Shown here: piece by piece, positions 1-9,162 of the stretch
Layout of the letters: every line of letters begins with the position of its first letter
Position numbering within the stretch: the first letter of the stretch is position 1
Assembly: GCF_001927245.1 (NCBI RefSeq)
Contig: NZ_MJUX01000003.1
Location: 1 to 64,000, forward strand
DNA length: 64,000 nucleotides
Reading direction: 5' to 3'
Origin: Acuticoccus yangtzensis
GTDB taxonomy: Bacteria > Pseudomonadota > Alphaproteobacteria > Rhizobiales > Amorphaceae
Translations under genes and position numbers: made by a program
Notes under the pieces: generated by a model
Seen by the model: the letters and a program-made list of their open reading frames with translations, nothing else
Databases searched by the model: none
What the model was told of the DNA's origin: nothing

Positions 1-2374
1 TGCCGCCGTCGACGGTGCCGAGATCGGCCGCGTCGAGGACCGCATCCACGGTGCCGGTGTCGACGATGCCGAGGTCGGCCGCGTCGAGCACGGCGTCCAC
101 GGTGCCGGTGTCGACGGTGCCGATGTCGCCGACGTCGAGGGTGGCGTCGACGAGGCCGTCCTCCGTGCCGAGGGTCACGTCGGCGGAGATGGGCGCATCG
201 CCGGTGAGGCCGTCGATGAGGTCGAGGTCTGCATCGGCGGACACGGCGAGGGGGGCGCCGTCCTCCAGACCGAGGTCGGCGTCGGCGGTGATGTCGATGT
301 CACCGACGATGGCCTCGACCGGATCGAGAACGACGTCCGCGTCGGCGACGAGATCCTCGCCCGGCAGGTCCACGCCGAGGTCGACGGCAAGGTCGCTGTC
401 GCCTTCGGCCGGCGCATACCCGCCGAGATCGACGGCGCCCAGCACATCATCCACGGTGCCGGTGTCGACGGTGCCGAGATCGGCCGCGTCGAGGACTGCG
501 TCCACGGTGCCGGTATCGATGGTGCCGGTGTCGGCCGCGTCGAGGGCAGCGTCCACGGTACCGGCGTCGACGGTGCCGAGGTCGCCGGCGTCGAGCGTGG
601 CGTCGACGAGGTCGTCCACCGTGCCGAGGGTCACGTCGGCGGAGATGGGCGCATCGCCGGTGAGGCCGTCGATGAGGTCGAGGTCTGCGTCGGCGGACAC
701 GGCGAGGGGGGCGCCGTCCTCCAGACCGAGGTCGGCGTCGGCGGTGATGTCGATGTCGCCGACGATGGCCTCGACCGGATCGAGAACAACGTCCGCGTCG
801 GCGACGAGATCCTCGCCCGGCAGGTCCACGCCGAGGTCGACGGCAAGGTCGCTGTCGCCTTCGGCCGGCGCATCCCCGCCGAGGTCGACGGCGTCCAACA
901 CATCATCCACGGTGCCGCCGTCGACGGTGCCGAGATCGGCCGCGTCGAGAACAGTGTTCACCGTACCGGTGTCGACGGTGCCAAGGTCGGCTGTGTCGAG
1001 CACCGCATCCACGGTGCCGGCGTCGACGGTGCCGAGATCGGCCGTGTCGAGCGTGGCGTCCACGGTGCCGGTGTCGACGGTGCCGAGATCGGCCGCGTCG
1101 AGGACAGCGTCCACGGTGCCGGTGTCGATGGTGCCGAGGTCGGCCGCGTCGAGGACGGCATCCACCGTGCCGGTGTCGATGGTGCCGAGGTCGGCCGCGT
1201 CGAGGACGGCATCCACCGTGCCGGTGTCGATGGTGCCGAGGTCGGTCGCGTCGAGGACAGCATCCACGGTGCCGGGGTCGACGGTACCGAGGTCACCGGC
1301 GTCGACGCTGGCGTCGACGAGACCGTCCTCCGTGCCGAGGGTCACGTCGGCGGAGATGGAGGCATCGGCGGGCAGGCCGTCGTCGGCCGGGTCGGGGGTG
1401 GGGGCAGCGGGGAGGATGTCGTCGGCGGGGCCGGATGAGGGCGGGGTGGCGTCCACGGGGGCGTCGGTGTCGGCGACGACCGGGTGGGCCGGGCCTTCGG
1501 GCGCACCGGCACCGGCGGTGTCAGCCGCGTCGGCATGCTCGGCGCCAGGAGCCTGCGCGGCGTCGGTCGGCGTCTCGTCGGCAGTTTCGCCCACGGGGGC
1601 GGGCGGCGCGCCGAGCTCGGCCGGAGACGCAGCCAATCCGGACGCTGCGGGGGAGGGGATGGCGGCGCCGGCCGAAAACCCAGGCGCGGACGTGCCGAGG
1701 CCGGCCGATCCGGCCGCAGCCGGACCACCCGCAGCCGATCCGGCCGCAGCGGGACCACCCGTGGCCGGATTGCCGGAGGCGGCAGGATCGGCGGCAGACG
1801 GGGCGGACCCGCCCTCTTCGGGGGCATCCGTGGTGGACGGTGCCGCGCCGACGGGATCGGACTCGGCGGAACCGGCGGGCTGACCGGGAAGGGACGGGGC
1901 CGCCGCGGCAGGGTCGAAGTCCTGCGCCTCGGGGGCGAGCCCGTTCAGCTGAACGCCGACCGGCACAGCCGCCGGCGCGGCGGAGGCCGCAGGGGCCGGA
2001 GGCGTGGCCGCCGGCTCAGAGCCGATGGTCCCCGCCTCTTCGATGTCGAGTTCGAGTTCGGTGACAACGCCGTCGCGCTGCGACGCGGCCGAGCGGTCGG
2101 AGCCGGTAGTGGGCACGGAGTCCGGACGCACGTCGCCGAACAGGTCGAGCTGGTTTTGCGGCTCGACGACCCCTTGCGGCGCGGCGCTGGTCAGCGTCGC
2201 CGTCGGACTGGACTCGGCGCGGTCCAGCCCCATCGGCGCCATCGGCGTGGCGGTGGTGGTATCGAGCGTGCCGACACCGTTCGCACTGTCTGCGGACACT
2301 TCACCTGCGGGATCGAAGACATCGATCGCCTCGTAGAGCTTCGACTCCAGCGGCGTGCTCATTTGGTCGACCAT
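1..2374 (-). CDS. Large acidic repeat protein, N-terminal part (runs off the left edge)
   Basis: The leftward frame opens with ATG at 2374, preceded by a clear GGAGG about eight bases upstream, and stays open for 791 codons to the window edge. The first 340 or so residues are low-complexity, rich in Ala, Pro, Gly and Asp, with no obvious signal peptide. The rest is built from a 17-residue unit of the type VDAVLDAADLGTVDTGT, which interrupts a longer block containing DVTLGTEDGLVDA. The composition is strongly acidic with almost no Lys or Cys. This recalls large repeat proteins secreted by type I systems, whose export signal is C-terminal and so would lie outside the window; that is inference. 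The opposite strand is also open here, but only the leftward frame has a ribosome site and a sensible beginning. Function unknown. Confidence 0.75.
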   Translation of the reverse strand, partial: MVDQMSTPLESKLYEAIDVFDPAGEVSADSANGVGTLDTTTATPMAPMGLDRAESSPTATLTSAAPQGVVEPQNQLDLFGDVRPDSVPTTGSDRSAASQRDGVVTELELDIEEAGTIGSEPAATPPAPAASAAPAAVPVGVQLNGLAPEAQDFDPAAAAPSLPGQPAGSAESDPVGAAPSTTDAPEEGGSAPSAADPAASGNPATGGPAAAGSAAGGPAAAGSAGLGTSAPGFSAGAAIPSPAASGLAASPAELGAPPAPVGETADETPTDAAQAPGAEHADAADTAGAGAPEGPAHPVVADTDAPVDATPPSSGPADDILPAAPTPDPADDGLPADASISADVTLGTEDGLVDASVDAGDLGTVDPGTVDAVLDATDLGTIDTGTVDAVLDAADLGTIDTGTVDAVLDAADLGTIDTGTVDAVLDAADLGTVDTGTVDATLDTADLGTVDAGTVDAVLDTADLGTVDTGTVNTVLDAADLGTVDGGTVDDVLDAVDLGGDAPAEGDSDLAVDLGVDLPGEDLVADADVVLDPVEAIVGDIDITADADLGLEDGAPLAVSADADLDLIDGLTGDAPISADVTLGTVDDLVDATLDAGDLGTVDAGTVDAALDAADTGTIDTGTVDAVLDAADLGTVDTGTVDDVLGAVDLGGYAPAEGDSDLAVDLGVDLPGEDLVADADVVLDPVEAIVGDIDITADADLGLEDGAPLAVSADADLDLIDGLTGDAPISADVTLGTEDGLVDATLDVGDIGTVDTGTVDAVLDAADLGIVDTGTVDAVLDAADLGTVDGG
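151..906. repeat. Two long near-identical repeats 456 bp apart
   Basis: Positions about 168-450 and 624-906 are nearly identical, with only a handful of substitutions, and are spaced 456 bp (152 codons) apart. A third, truncated copy begins near 1320. Each encodes the same block between runs of the 17-residue unit, so the protein has a two-level repeat architecture. The spacing keeps the reading frame. Confidence 0.85.
920..1295. repeat. Tandem 51-bp (17-residue) repeats
   Basis: About seven tandem units. The period is 51 bp, measured on the recurring GGTGTCGATGGTGCCGAGG at 1121, 1172 and 1223. The units are rich in GTCGAC, which reads as Val-Asp on both strands, and this keeps several frames free of stops. 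Isolated pairs of the same unit also lie at 1-150 and 450-610. Confidence 0.85.
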
Positions 2375-2747
2375 AACAAATCCCTCCGCAAAACACCGAA
2401 CTTGACTGCAAGATATATGCAGAGAAGCGTCCGTCGTTCCACGCGCGGCCCGGCATATCAAAGTGTAAATCCTGGAATATTCTTTGGATTTAAAGAAAAG
2501 AAGCGCGCCGTATCCAAAGGAACAGCGGTGCGGTGCGGCAAGCTCCAAGGAATGGCAAGGCTGTAATCATCGGGAGGCACCCCTTGTGCGAACGGGACCG
2601 CAATCGGCTCGTTCGCGCCCGGGGTCTGCTGAAGAGGACATTGCGTCTTCCCCGCCATTCAACCTTGCGACGGCTTCGTTGGACCGGTCCCTTCCGCTTC
2701 TGGACCGGACGCACTGAGGACGCCGCCCAGCCGGGCCCGAAAGAACC
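2375..2747. other. Divergent intergenic region
   Basis: This 373-bp gap lies between the leftward repeat-protein gene and the rightward hybrid kinase. Positions 2395-2515 are more AT-rich than the surroundings and should hold the promoters of both genes. No convincing -35/-10 pair, hairpin or small gene was identified. Confidence 0.5.
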
Positions 2748-5700
2748 ATGACGAAAACCCGCCGCCTCCAAAGGTCACTGCCCATCCTCGTGGTGACCGT
2801 GATGCTGACGCTCGTCGCCGCGATGCTCAGTTGGTACCTCGCGCAGGAAATCAAGGTTTCACGCAACCGCTTCAAAATCGAAGTGGAGCTCTATGCGCAG
2901 GCCTTCCACCAGCAGATCGATGCCAACCTGTTGCGCCTCAAGGACGCGATGGGGTTCGTTCTCGCCGGAAAGGGGGACGACATCGCCAGAGACATGGCGG
3001 ACCTGGGCGGTCAACCGACCAGCATCACCGAGCTCGGATACTTTACCTTGTCGGGCCTCGCCTTCCATGCGTCGCACCGCACCCCGCTCGCGGTCGAGCG
3101 TGTGATGGGCGAAAGCGTGGTCTTCGATAATCCGTCCTATGGGGACGCCACGAAGATCGGCGCCCGTCTGATGCAGAACCCGGGTGAAACCGTCGCGCTG
3201 AGCCCCACGATGTGGCGCAACGTCATGCCTCATCTGTCCGCCGACCATATCGTGATCGCGCAGGCTCTTCCCACCGGTGAGGGCAATCGCCTCGTCGTCT
3301 ATGCGGCGATCGACATGCGGCTCGCAGCGCTTCAGGTGCAATCGGGTCTTCTGGTCAATGCCGGGCTCACGAGGATCGAGCTGAACTCCGACAACGCCGA
3401 GGTCACCCTCAACTTCGACCCGCCGCCGCAAAACCTCGACAGGCTGTTCGGCGTGACCTTCGGAGACGCGGAAGTTCATGTGACGCCGAATTTCACCGTC
3501 ACCGCAACCCTGCGCTCCTACATGAAGGGGCTCTTCAGCGTCATCGTCATGATCGCGGGGGTCCTGCTGATCGGTCTCGCCGGTCTGACGATGGTTCTCT
3601 TCTATGCGCGCATGCAAAGCCGCGCCGATGCCGCGATGAAGAAGGCCCTGAAAAAGGCAGAGCAAGCCTCCGAGGCGAAATCGGTCTTCCTCGCCAACAT
3701 GAGCCACGAGATCCGCACGCCGCTGAACGGCGCGTTGGGCATGGCCGAACTCCTGACCCGCACGGACCTGACCGAGAGCCAGCGCCGCTATGCCGAGCAG
3801 ATCAAATCGTCCGGCCACACGCTTCTCGCCATCCTCAACGACATTCTCGACATCTCGAAGCTCGAAAGCGGTGAGCTCGCGATCGATCCCGTTCGCACGA
3901 GCCTCAACCATCTCATCACCGATATCGTGCGCTTCTACGCCCCCAGCGCACAGCACAAGGGGCTCGGCTTCCTCCTCGACCTCGACCCCAATCTCCCGGC
4001 CGTGGTCGAAGTTGATCCGACACGTCTGCGCCAAGTGCTCGGCAATCTCATCTCCAACGCGTTGAAGTTCACCAACCACGGCAACATCATCGTGCGCGCC
4101 CGCTCGGTGTGGGACGAGGAGACAGGCGAGAAGCGGATCTATTTCGCGATCGAAGACCGCGGGATCGGCATCGCGCCGGAGAACATCCACAAGCTGTTCT
4201 CGCGGTTCAGCCAGGCGGAGGAGAGCACCACCCGCCGGTTCGGCGGAACCGGCCTCGGGTTGAACATCAGCAAGCAGATCGTGGAGCTGATGAACGGCTC
4301 GATCGGTGTCGAGAGCACGGTCGGAGAAGGGTCGACCTTCCACTTCGAATTGCCGCTGACGGAGCTCGAAGGCCCGCTGGTGACTGAAGGTGCCGGACGG
4401 CGCGTCGCTCTCATCGCCAGCGATCCGGACGTCACCCTCATCGTCGAGAGCAACCTCGAGAACCGGGGCATCGAGGTGGTCACCTTCGCGCCGCACGTGC
4501 GCACGCTGCGCTTGATCGCCGAGGAGCACGAGCTCGAGCCCTTCGACGCCATCCTGCTCGACGACAAGCCGAACATTCAGGACGCGGTGACGCTCGCCGA
4601 GCGGATGAAGCGGAGCGGGGCGCTGGTGGACGTGCCGACGATCGTGCTCGGATCGCAGGAAGCCTGCGAAGATTATCTCAAGTTCGATATGGCCGTGGTG
4701 AAGCCGTTCAACGGTCATGCCCTTGTCTACAAGATCATCCGGATCGCACGCAGCGATAGCGACGACAGCGAGGCTGAAATGGCTGCCATTCCCTCTGCGC
4801 CGACGGGGCCGCTTTACGAAGGGCGCCGGGCTCTTCTCGTCGACGACAATAACGTCAACCTGATGTTCGGCAGCGAAATCTTGTCCGATCTCGGATTCGA
4901 GGTGACCCAGGCCAACAACGGTCTGCGGGCCGTGGAGGCAGCGGCGACGGGCGATTTCGACGTGATCCTGATGGATTGCCAGATGCCCGTCATGGACGGC
5001 TACAAGGCGACCGGTGAAATTCGCGCGGCGATGGACCGGGGCGACGTGCGGCGCGTGCGGATCATCGCGCTGACGGCCAATGCGCTGAAGGGCGACCGTG
5101 AGAAATGCCTCGCCGCGGGCATGGACGACTTCCTGACCAAGCCGCTGATCCTGCGCGATCTGGAGCGAGTGCTGGGAGATATTGAAGGGCTGCGGCGCGA
5201 TCCCGCCGCCGAGCACGCCGCCGCACGGGCCCAGCGCCAGGCCTCGGCGCCGCAGCCCCAGGCAGCCTCGGCCCAGACTACCCTTCCCCAGGCTGCACCG
5301 GCTAAAACTGCTCCGGCCAAGGCTGCTCCGGCTCAGGCTACAGCGGCGAAGACTGCTCCGGCTCAGGCTGCTGCGGTGAAGGCCGCGCCCGCCGCTGGAC
5401 GGGCCGCGCCACAGGCGTCTCAGGGGGCCCCTGGATCCGCTGCGAAGGCATCGACCGGAGCGGCGCGAGCCCAGCGTGAGGCGGCCCCGTCCGCCGGGCC
5501 GGCGGCCCCGGCACCGGCGCGGAAGGCGGCACCGACGTCTGCCGCACAGGCGAATGCCGCGCCCGCGGCGCAAGCGGCCCAACCTGCGGCGGCAGGATCG
5601 CCCCAGGCCGCCAAGGGTCCGAAGGCGAAGATGGCGGCTTTGGCGGCGAAAGTCGCCGCTGCGAAGGCGGACGCGGCGGCTTCGGTGGCGAAGCCGGCGA

Positions 5701-6371
5701 CGGCGCAACCGGCAGGAGCGCGATCCGAGGCGGCGCAACCCGCTCCGGCGCAACCCGCTGCGGCCAAGCCGGCCGTGGCCACGGCCGCCACGCCGGCTGC
5801 TGCACCGGCAAAGGCGGCCACCCGAACCGCTGCGCCCGCTCAGGCCAGTGCCCCTGCCAGCGCTCCGGCGGCGCGTGCCTCAGCAAGCGCTCCCGCGGCG
5901 GGTGCACCGGCGGCGAGCGCCAAACGGACGCCCGCAGCGAACCCGGCGCCGGCGCCCGCTGCGGCGGCCAGCGGTGCCCCGGCCGCAGCCGCGAAGCCCA
6001 AGGTGCCGGTGCTCGACCTCGCGATTTTCGAGGAAACACGCCGCTCCATGAAGAAATTCCAGACCCTGCTGGACTTCTACAAGTCCGACACCGAGGCCTA
6101 TCTCGAAACCATCACCCAGGCGCTGGCGGAGGGGAAGATCGAGGATGCGGTCATGCCGGCTCATACGATCAAAAGCTCTAGCCGCATCATCGGCGCATCG
6201 GGCCTCGCCCTTCTCGCCGAACGGTTCGAGACGAGCGCCCGGAGGGACACGCCTCCCGTGGCCGAGCTCAACGCGCTGCGGCAGCACATGGAGCGCATCT
6301 TCGCGATGACCCTCACCGCGATCGCCAAGCAAATGCCGCCCGAAACCAACGCGGCATCCGACGCGGCCTGA
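2748..6371 (+). CDS. Hybrid sensor histidine kinase with receiver and Hpt domains
   Basis: A 1207-residue membrane sensor kinase of the hybrid phosphorelay type. A first membrane helix (about residues 10-32) and a second (about 262-286) enclose a roughly 230-residue periplasmic sensor region. The HisKA box with MSHEIRTPLNG places the phosphorylated His at 320. The ATPase domain shows NLISNALKF, DRGIGIAP and FGGTGLGL. A degenerate receiver-like domain (about 545-665) precedes a full receiver with LVDDN and the phospho-Asp in LMDCQMPVMDG (Asp743). An Ala/Pro/Gln-rich linker of about 270 residues follows, then an Hpt domain with AHTIKSSS (His1139). Phosphate would pass His-Asp-His and on to a separate regulator, none of which is adjacent. 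The signal is unknown. Confidence 0.93.
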   Translation: MTKTRRLQRSLPILVVTVMLTLVAAMLSWYLAQEIKVSRNRFKIEVELYAQAFHQQIDANLLRLKDAMGFVLAGKGDDIARDMADLGGQPTSITELGYFTLSGLAFHASHRTPLAVERVMGESVVFDNPSYGDATKIGARLMQNPGETVALSPTMWRNVMPHLSADHIVIAQALPTGEGNRLVVYAAIDMRLAALQVQSGLLVNAGLTRIELNSDNAEVTLNFDPPPQNLDRLFGVTFGDAEVHVTPNFTVTATLRSYMKGLFSVIVMIAGVLLIGLAGLTMVLFYARMQSRADAAMKKALKKAEQASEAKSVFLANMSHEIRTPLNGALGMAELLTRTDLTESQRRYAEQIKSSGHTLLAILNDILDISKLESGELAIDPVRTSLNHLITDIVRFYAPSAQHKGLGFLLDLDPNLPAVVEVDPTRLRQVLGNLISNALKFTNHGNIIVRARSVWDEETGEKRIYFAIEDRGIGIAPENIHKLFSRFSQAEESTTRRFGGTGLGLNISKQIVELMNGSIGVESTVGEGSTFHFELPLTELEGPLVTEGAGRRVALIASDPDVTLIVESNLENRGIEVVTFAPHVRTLRLIAEEHELEPFDAILLDDKPNIQDAVTLAERMKRSGALVDVPTIVLGSQEACEDYLKFDMAVVKPFNGHALVYKIIRIARSDSDDSEAEMAAIPSAPTGPLYEGRRALLVDDNNVNLMFGSEILSDLGFEVTQANNGLRAVEAAATGDFDVILMDCQMPVMDGYKATGEIRAAMDRGDVRRVRIIALTANALKGDREKCLAAGMDDFLTKPLILRDLERVLGDIEGLRRDPAAEHAAARAQRQASAPQPQAASAQTTLPQAAPAKTAPAKAAPAQATAAKTAPAQAAAVKAAPAAGRAAPQASQGAPGSAAKASTGAARAQREAAPSAGPAAPAPARKAAPTSAAQANAAPAAQAAQPAAAGSPQAAKGPKAKMAALAAKVAAAKADAAASVAKPATAQPAGARSEAAQPAPAQPAAAKPAVATAATPAAAPAKAATRTAAPAQASAPASAPAARASASAPAAGAPAASAKRTPAANPAPAPAAAASGAPAAAAKPKVPVLDLAIFEETRRSMKKFQTLLDFYKSDTEAYLETITQALAEGKIEDAVMPAHTIKSSSRIIGASGLALLAERFETSARRDTPPVAELNALRQHMERIFAMTLTAIAKQMPPETNAASDAA

Positions 6372-6390
6372 GGGCCACGAAACGGACGGA

Positions 6391-6421
6391 AGGCGGGATA
6401 GGGCAACCCATCCCGCCTTTT
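6391..6421 (+). terminator. Rho-independent terminator of the hybrid kinase gene
   Basis: A 9-bp stem AGGCGGGAT/ATCCCGCCT with a ten-base loop, followed by a short T run, 20 bases after the kinase stop codon. The next 235 bases, to 6656, contain no recognised gene. Confidence 0.8.
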
Positions 6422-6656
6422 CGCGTCTGGTGGATCTCCGGGCCGCCGCCTCCGCCGGCTCATCCGGCGACGTCGATCGACGAAGACGAGGAGCGCGACC
6501 GCGGATTCCGGTCGCGCGCCTCGTCCGCGCTGTCAGCACAGGCGGCAGCGAGGGTGAAGGCCCAACCCCCTGGGGCCTTCACCGCGATCACCGCCGACCT
6601 TCCCGCGAGGGATTTCTCTTCCCGCGCACGGCCGTCGCACCGCCGGAGCGCGACGT

Positions 6657-7133
6657 TCAGCGCACGCCAGCCCGGTAGAAGACACGGCCCTCGGCGGCCT
6701 CACCGCCGAATGCGAAGACGTCGTAACGGGCCTGCGGATCATTGCCCATTCCGACCGATCCGGCCGGCATGCCGGGCACCGCGATCCCGCGCACGTCCGG
6801 CTTCTCGCTCAGCAGGCGCGCGATCGCCTCCGGCGGAACATGGCCCTCCAGCACATAGCCTTCGACCACCGCCATGTGGCAGCCCTCCATCGCCTGCGGG
6901 ACACCGACGCGCGAGCGCAACTGCGACAGGTCCGTGAGTTCGGTCACCTCCACCTCGTAGCCGAGCCGCGCCATATGGTCCGCCCAATCGCCGCAGCAGC
7001 CGCACCACGGTGTCTTCGCGACGTTGATCCTGTGTTCCGCGGGGTCCGCGTCGGCCGGTGCAGGCCTCGCGATCGCGGTAACGCAGACGAGTGCGAGCGC
7101 CGCAGCCGCCCATCCGCCTTGCCGTGTCATCAT
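6657..7133 (-). CDS. DUF411 exported metal-binding protein
   Basis: A 158-residue protein with an N-terminal signal peptide (about residues 1-28) and a DUF411 domain. Conserved features are TPWCGCCGDW (Cys44, Cys46, Cys47), which probably binds copper or another soft metal, and EGCHMAVVEGYVLEGHVP. DUF411 proteins often accompany copper resistance genes. The start at 7133 is chosen because it overlaps the stop of the multicopper oxidase gene (ATGATGA) and has a purine-rich ribosome site inside that gene. A longer in-frame extension upstream lies wholly within the oxidase gene and looks like out-of-frame sequence. It is probably translated together with the oxidase. Confidence 0.85.
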   Translation of the reverse strand: MMTRQGGWAAAALALVCVTAIARPAPADADPAEHRINVAKTPWCGCCGDWADHMARLGYEVEVTELTDLSQLRSRVGVPQAMEGCHMAVVEGYVLEGHVPPEAIARLLSEKPDVRGIAVPGMPAGSVGMGNDPQARYDVFAFGGEAAEGRVFYRAGVR

Positions 7134-8569
7134 GCCCGCTCTCCCTCGATCTCGACGTAAGCCATCATCCCGGCGGACTGGTGTTCGATCATGTGGCAAT
7201 GGAACATCCACTTGCCCGGCTGCTCGGCGACGAAGACGACCGACACTCGGTCCTCCGGCGCCATGACCGTGGTGTCGCGCCATGCGCCGTCCACCTGCGA
7301 GCCGTTGCGCTCAATTTCGCGGAAGTGCGTGCCGTGCAGGTGCATCGCGTGCGGGAAGGCTGTGGCGTTCACCATGTCGACGACGACCGTCTCGCCCGTC
7401 TTCAGCGTGGCGAGCGGCGCCTCCATGCCTCCCGCGACACCGTTGAAGGCCCAGACGCGCCCGGCCGCGACGAGTTCGCGCATTCCCATCATGCGGCCGC
7501 CCATCATCGCCCCGCTCATTCGACCCATGGCGCCGCCCTCCATCGTCAGCGGGATGCGCCGGGCGTTGGCAAGGTCCGGCGTCGGCCGCGCATTGGGCTC
7601 CAGCGGCGCGACAGGGCGGCCCGCAAGCCCGCTGCCGCCCGGCGCGTCGCCGTAGACGAAGCGCGCCAGGTGGAGCTGGTCGGTCAGCGTATCGGCGTCG
7701 AGCTGCAGCGTTGCGCCGGGCTCGGCCGTCGCGTCGAGGATCAAGTCGGCGCGCTGGCCGGGGCCGAGAACCAGATGCTCGTCGCCGAGCGGTCGCGGCG
7801 TGACGGGGTTGCCATCCTCGGCGATCAGAACGGGCGCATGTCCGGGAAACTTCAGCGCGAAGATCTGCGCGTTCGCGACGTTGACGAGCCGCAGCCTGAC
7901 GCGCTCGCCCGCGCTCAAGCCGATCGCGAGATCGGAGCTGTTATTGACCGTCGCGACGTTGCCGAGGCGCCCGGCGTGGGCCGCGCTGTGCATGTCGCCG
8001 AAGGAGGTGTCCAGCGTGAAATCGCGCGTGACCACCCAATCGTCGATCACCAGGACCAGGTCCCGGTCGACCTGAGGCGGGTTCCGCTCGTCGACGATCA
8101 AGACGCCATAGAGCCCGCGGTCCTGCTGGTTCCAGCCGCGGAAGTGGGTGTGATACCAGTAGGTTCCGGCGTCCGTCAGGTCGAACTCGTAGGTCATGCG
8201 CGCACCGGGTTGGACGGGCGGCTGAGTGAGCGGCGCTGCGCCGTCCATCGCGTTCGGGGGGCGCAGCCCGTGCCAATGGACGGAGGTCGGCTCGGGTAGC
8301 CGGTTCTCGAAGTCGACGCGGAGCCGGTCGCCGACGCTGTAACGCAGCAGTGGACCAGGGACCGCACCGCCATAGTTCCAGGTGTCGACGAGGTGCGTGG
8401 CCGTGCCGAAGGCGAGCGCCTGGCGGCCGGCCGCGGCGACGAGGGGGCGCGCGGGCGGGGCCTGCGGCGCCGCAAGGGCAGGGTAAGAGGCCACGAGCGC
8501 GGCACCGGCCGCGGTGCAGCCCAGGAACCGCCGGCGGGTGAGGTCCGCCACGGCCGTTTTGATCGTCAT
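7130..8569 (-). CDS. Tat-exported multicopper oxidase
   Basis: A 479-residue periplasmic multicopper oxidase. The N-terminus has a twin-arginine signal (RRRFLG followed by an Ala-rich stretch). All four copper-ligand motifs are visible: HWHGL near 97, WYHTHFRG near 140, HAMHLHGTHF near 408 and HCHMIEHQ near 457. A Met-rich loop (GRMSGAMMGGRMMGM, about 345-360) resembles the Met-rich regions of CueO/CopA-type cuprous oxidases, so Cu(I) oxidation in copper tolerance is the likely role; this is inferred from motifs and from the DUF411 neighbour. The start at 8569 puts the Tat motif at the expected distance. It forms an operon with the genes on both sides. Confidence 0.9.
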   Translation of the reverse strand: MTIKTAVADLTRRRFLGCTAAGAALVASYPALAAPQAPPARPLVAAAGRQALAFGTATHLVDTWNYGGAVPGPLLRYSVGDRLRVDFENRLPEPTSVHWHGLRPPNAMDGAAPLTQPPVQPGARMTYEFDLTDAGTYWYHTHFRGWNQQDRGLYGVLIVDERNPPQVDRDLVLVIDDWVVTRDFTLDTSFGDMHSAAHAGRLGNVATVNNSSDLAIGLSAGERVRLRLVNVANAQIFALKFPGHAPVLIAEDGNPVTPRPLGDEHLVLGPGQRADLILDATAEPGATLQLDADTLTDQLHLARFVYGDAPGGSGLAGRPVAPLEPNARPTPDLANARRIPLTMEGGAMGRMSGAMMGGRMMGMRELVAAGRVWAFNGVAGGMEAPLATLKTGETVVVDMVNATAFPHAMHLHGTHFREIERNGSQVDGAWRDTTVMAPEDRVSVVFVAEQPGKWMFHCHMIEHQSAGMMAYVEIEGERA

Positions 8570-8691
8570 TGCAACATCCAATCCGTATGAGCGCCGCCAT
8601 GTGGGGCGCATCGCATCAAATCCAGCGGCAGCGGGCCGTGAGGGCGCGCACCGCCGTTCGTGGACGCGGGCAGCCGGGCCGCCTGCGCCGA

Positions 8692-9162
8692 TCAGATGGA
8701 TGATTTGGGCGGCGGCGGATCTCTCGTGATCGCGAAGGCCTGCACCGCCTGGTCTCGCGTTACGGCGGGCATTGCCCCTCGCCGTCGTGCGAGGGAGGTT
8801 CGCGGCGGAAGGACGGCGAGAAGCTGTGCCCCGCAGGCCATGGTGGATGCGCAGTCGGTGAAGGTTTGGGGTGCGTCGCCGCAGTCCCCCATCGGGCATG
8901 GCGCCGCGGCCCCGTGCGTCTCGGCCGATCGATGCTCCGCGATCTTCCCCGGCGGTGCCGCCACGGCGACGGTCGTGGCCGCGATGGGCGGCGCCATGAT
9001 GGTCGCCACAGTGGGAGTCGGCGCCGTCGTGGTCGTGGCCTCTGTGGTCGCAGCCGTGCCCAGCGCGCCATTCGTCGCCGCCGCCGCAAAGCCCGAGACC
9101 GGGGTGGCCAGGGCGAGGCATAAGGCGAGGGTCAAACGGAGGATCGGACCGGTCCAACTCAT
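8692..9162 (-). CDS. Small exported protein, first gene of the copper-type operon
   Basis: A 156-residue protein with a clear signal peptide (hydrophobic LTLALCLALATPVSGFA), an Ala/Thr-rich middle, and a Cys-containing region with CPMGDCG and a later TDCASTMACG. The Cys/His/Met content and the position 122 bp upstream of a multicopper oxidase suggest a role in metal handling, similar in outline to small DUF2946-type proteins of copper loci, but no family could be assigned securely. The start at 9162 is chosen for the signal peptide. The C-terminal PPPPKSSI is low complexity. Confidence 0.55.
   Translation of the reverse strand: MSWTGPILRLTLALCLALATPVSGFAAAATNGALGTAATTEATTTTAPTPTVATIMAPPIAATTVAVAAPPGKIAEHRSAETHGAAAPCPMGDCGDAPQTFTDCASTMACGAQLLAVLPPRTSLARRRGAMPAVTRDQAVQAFAITRDPPPPKSSI

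Noticed and set aside
1-1300. CRISPR-like look of the regular repeats
   Set aside because: Units follow each other without unique spacers, the period is a multiple of three, and the unit is translated in a frame with a proper start.
15-1883. Long rightward open frame rich in Ser, Ala, Thr, Pro and Arg
   Set aside because: It mirrors the leftward repeat gene; it has no ribosome site, and its composition arises from reading the repeat codons backwards.
2859-5753. Very long leftward open frame opposite the hybrid kinase
   Set aside because: It is an antisense consequence of high GC and biased codon use; the rightward frame contains all kinase motifs.
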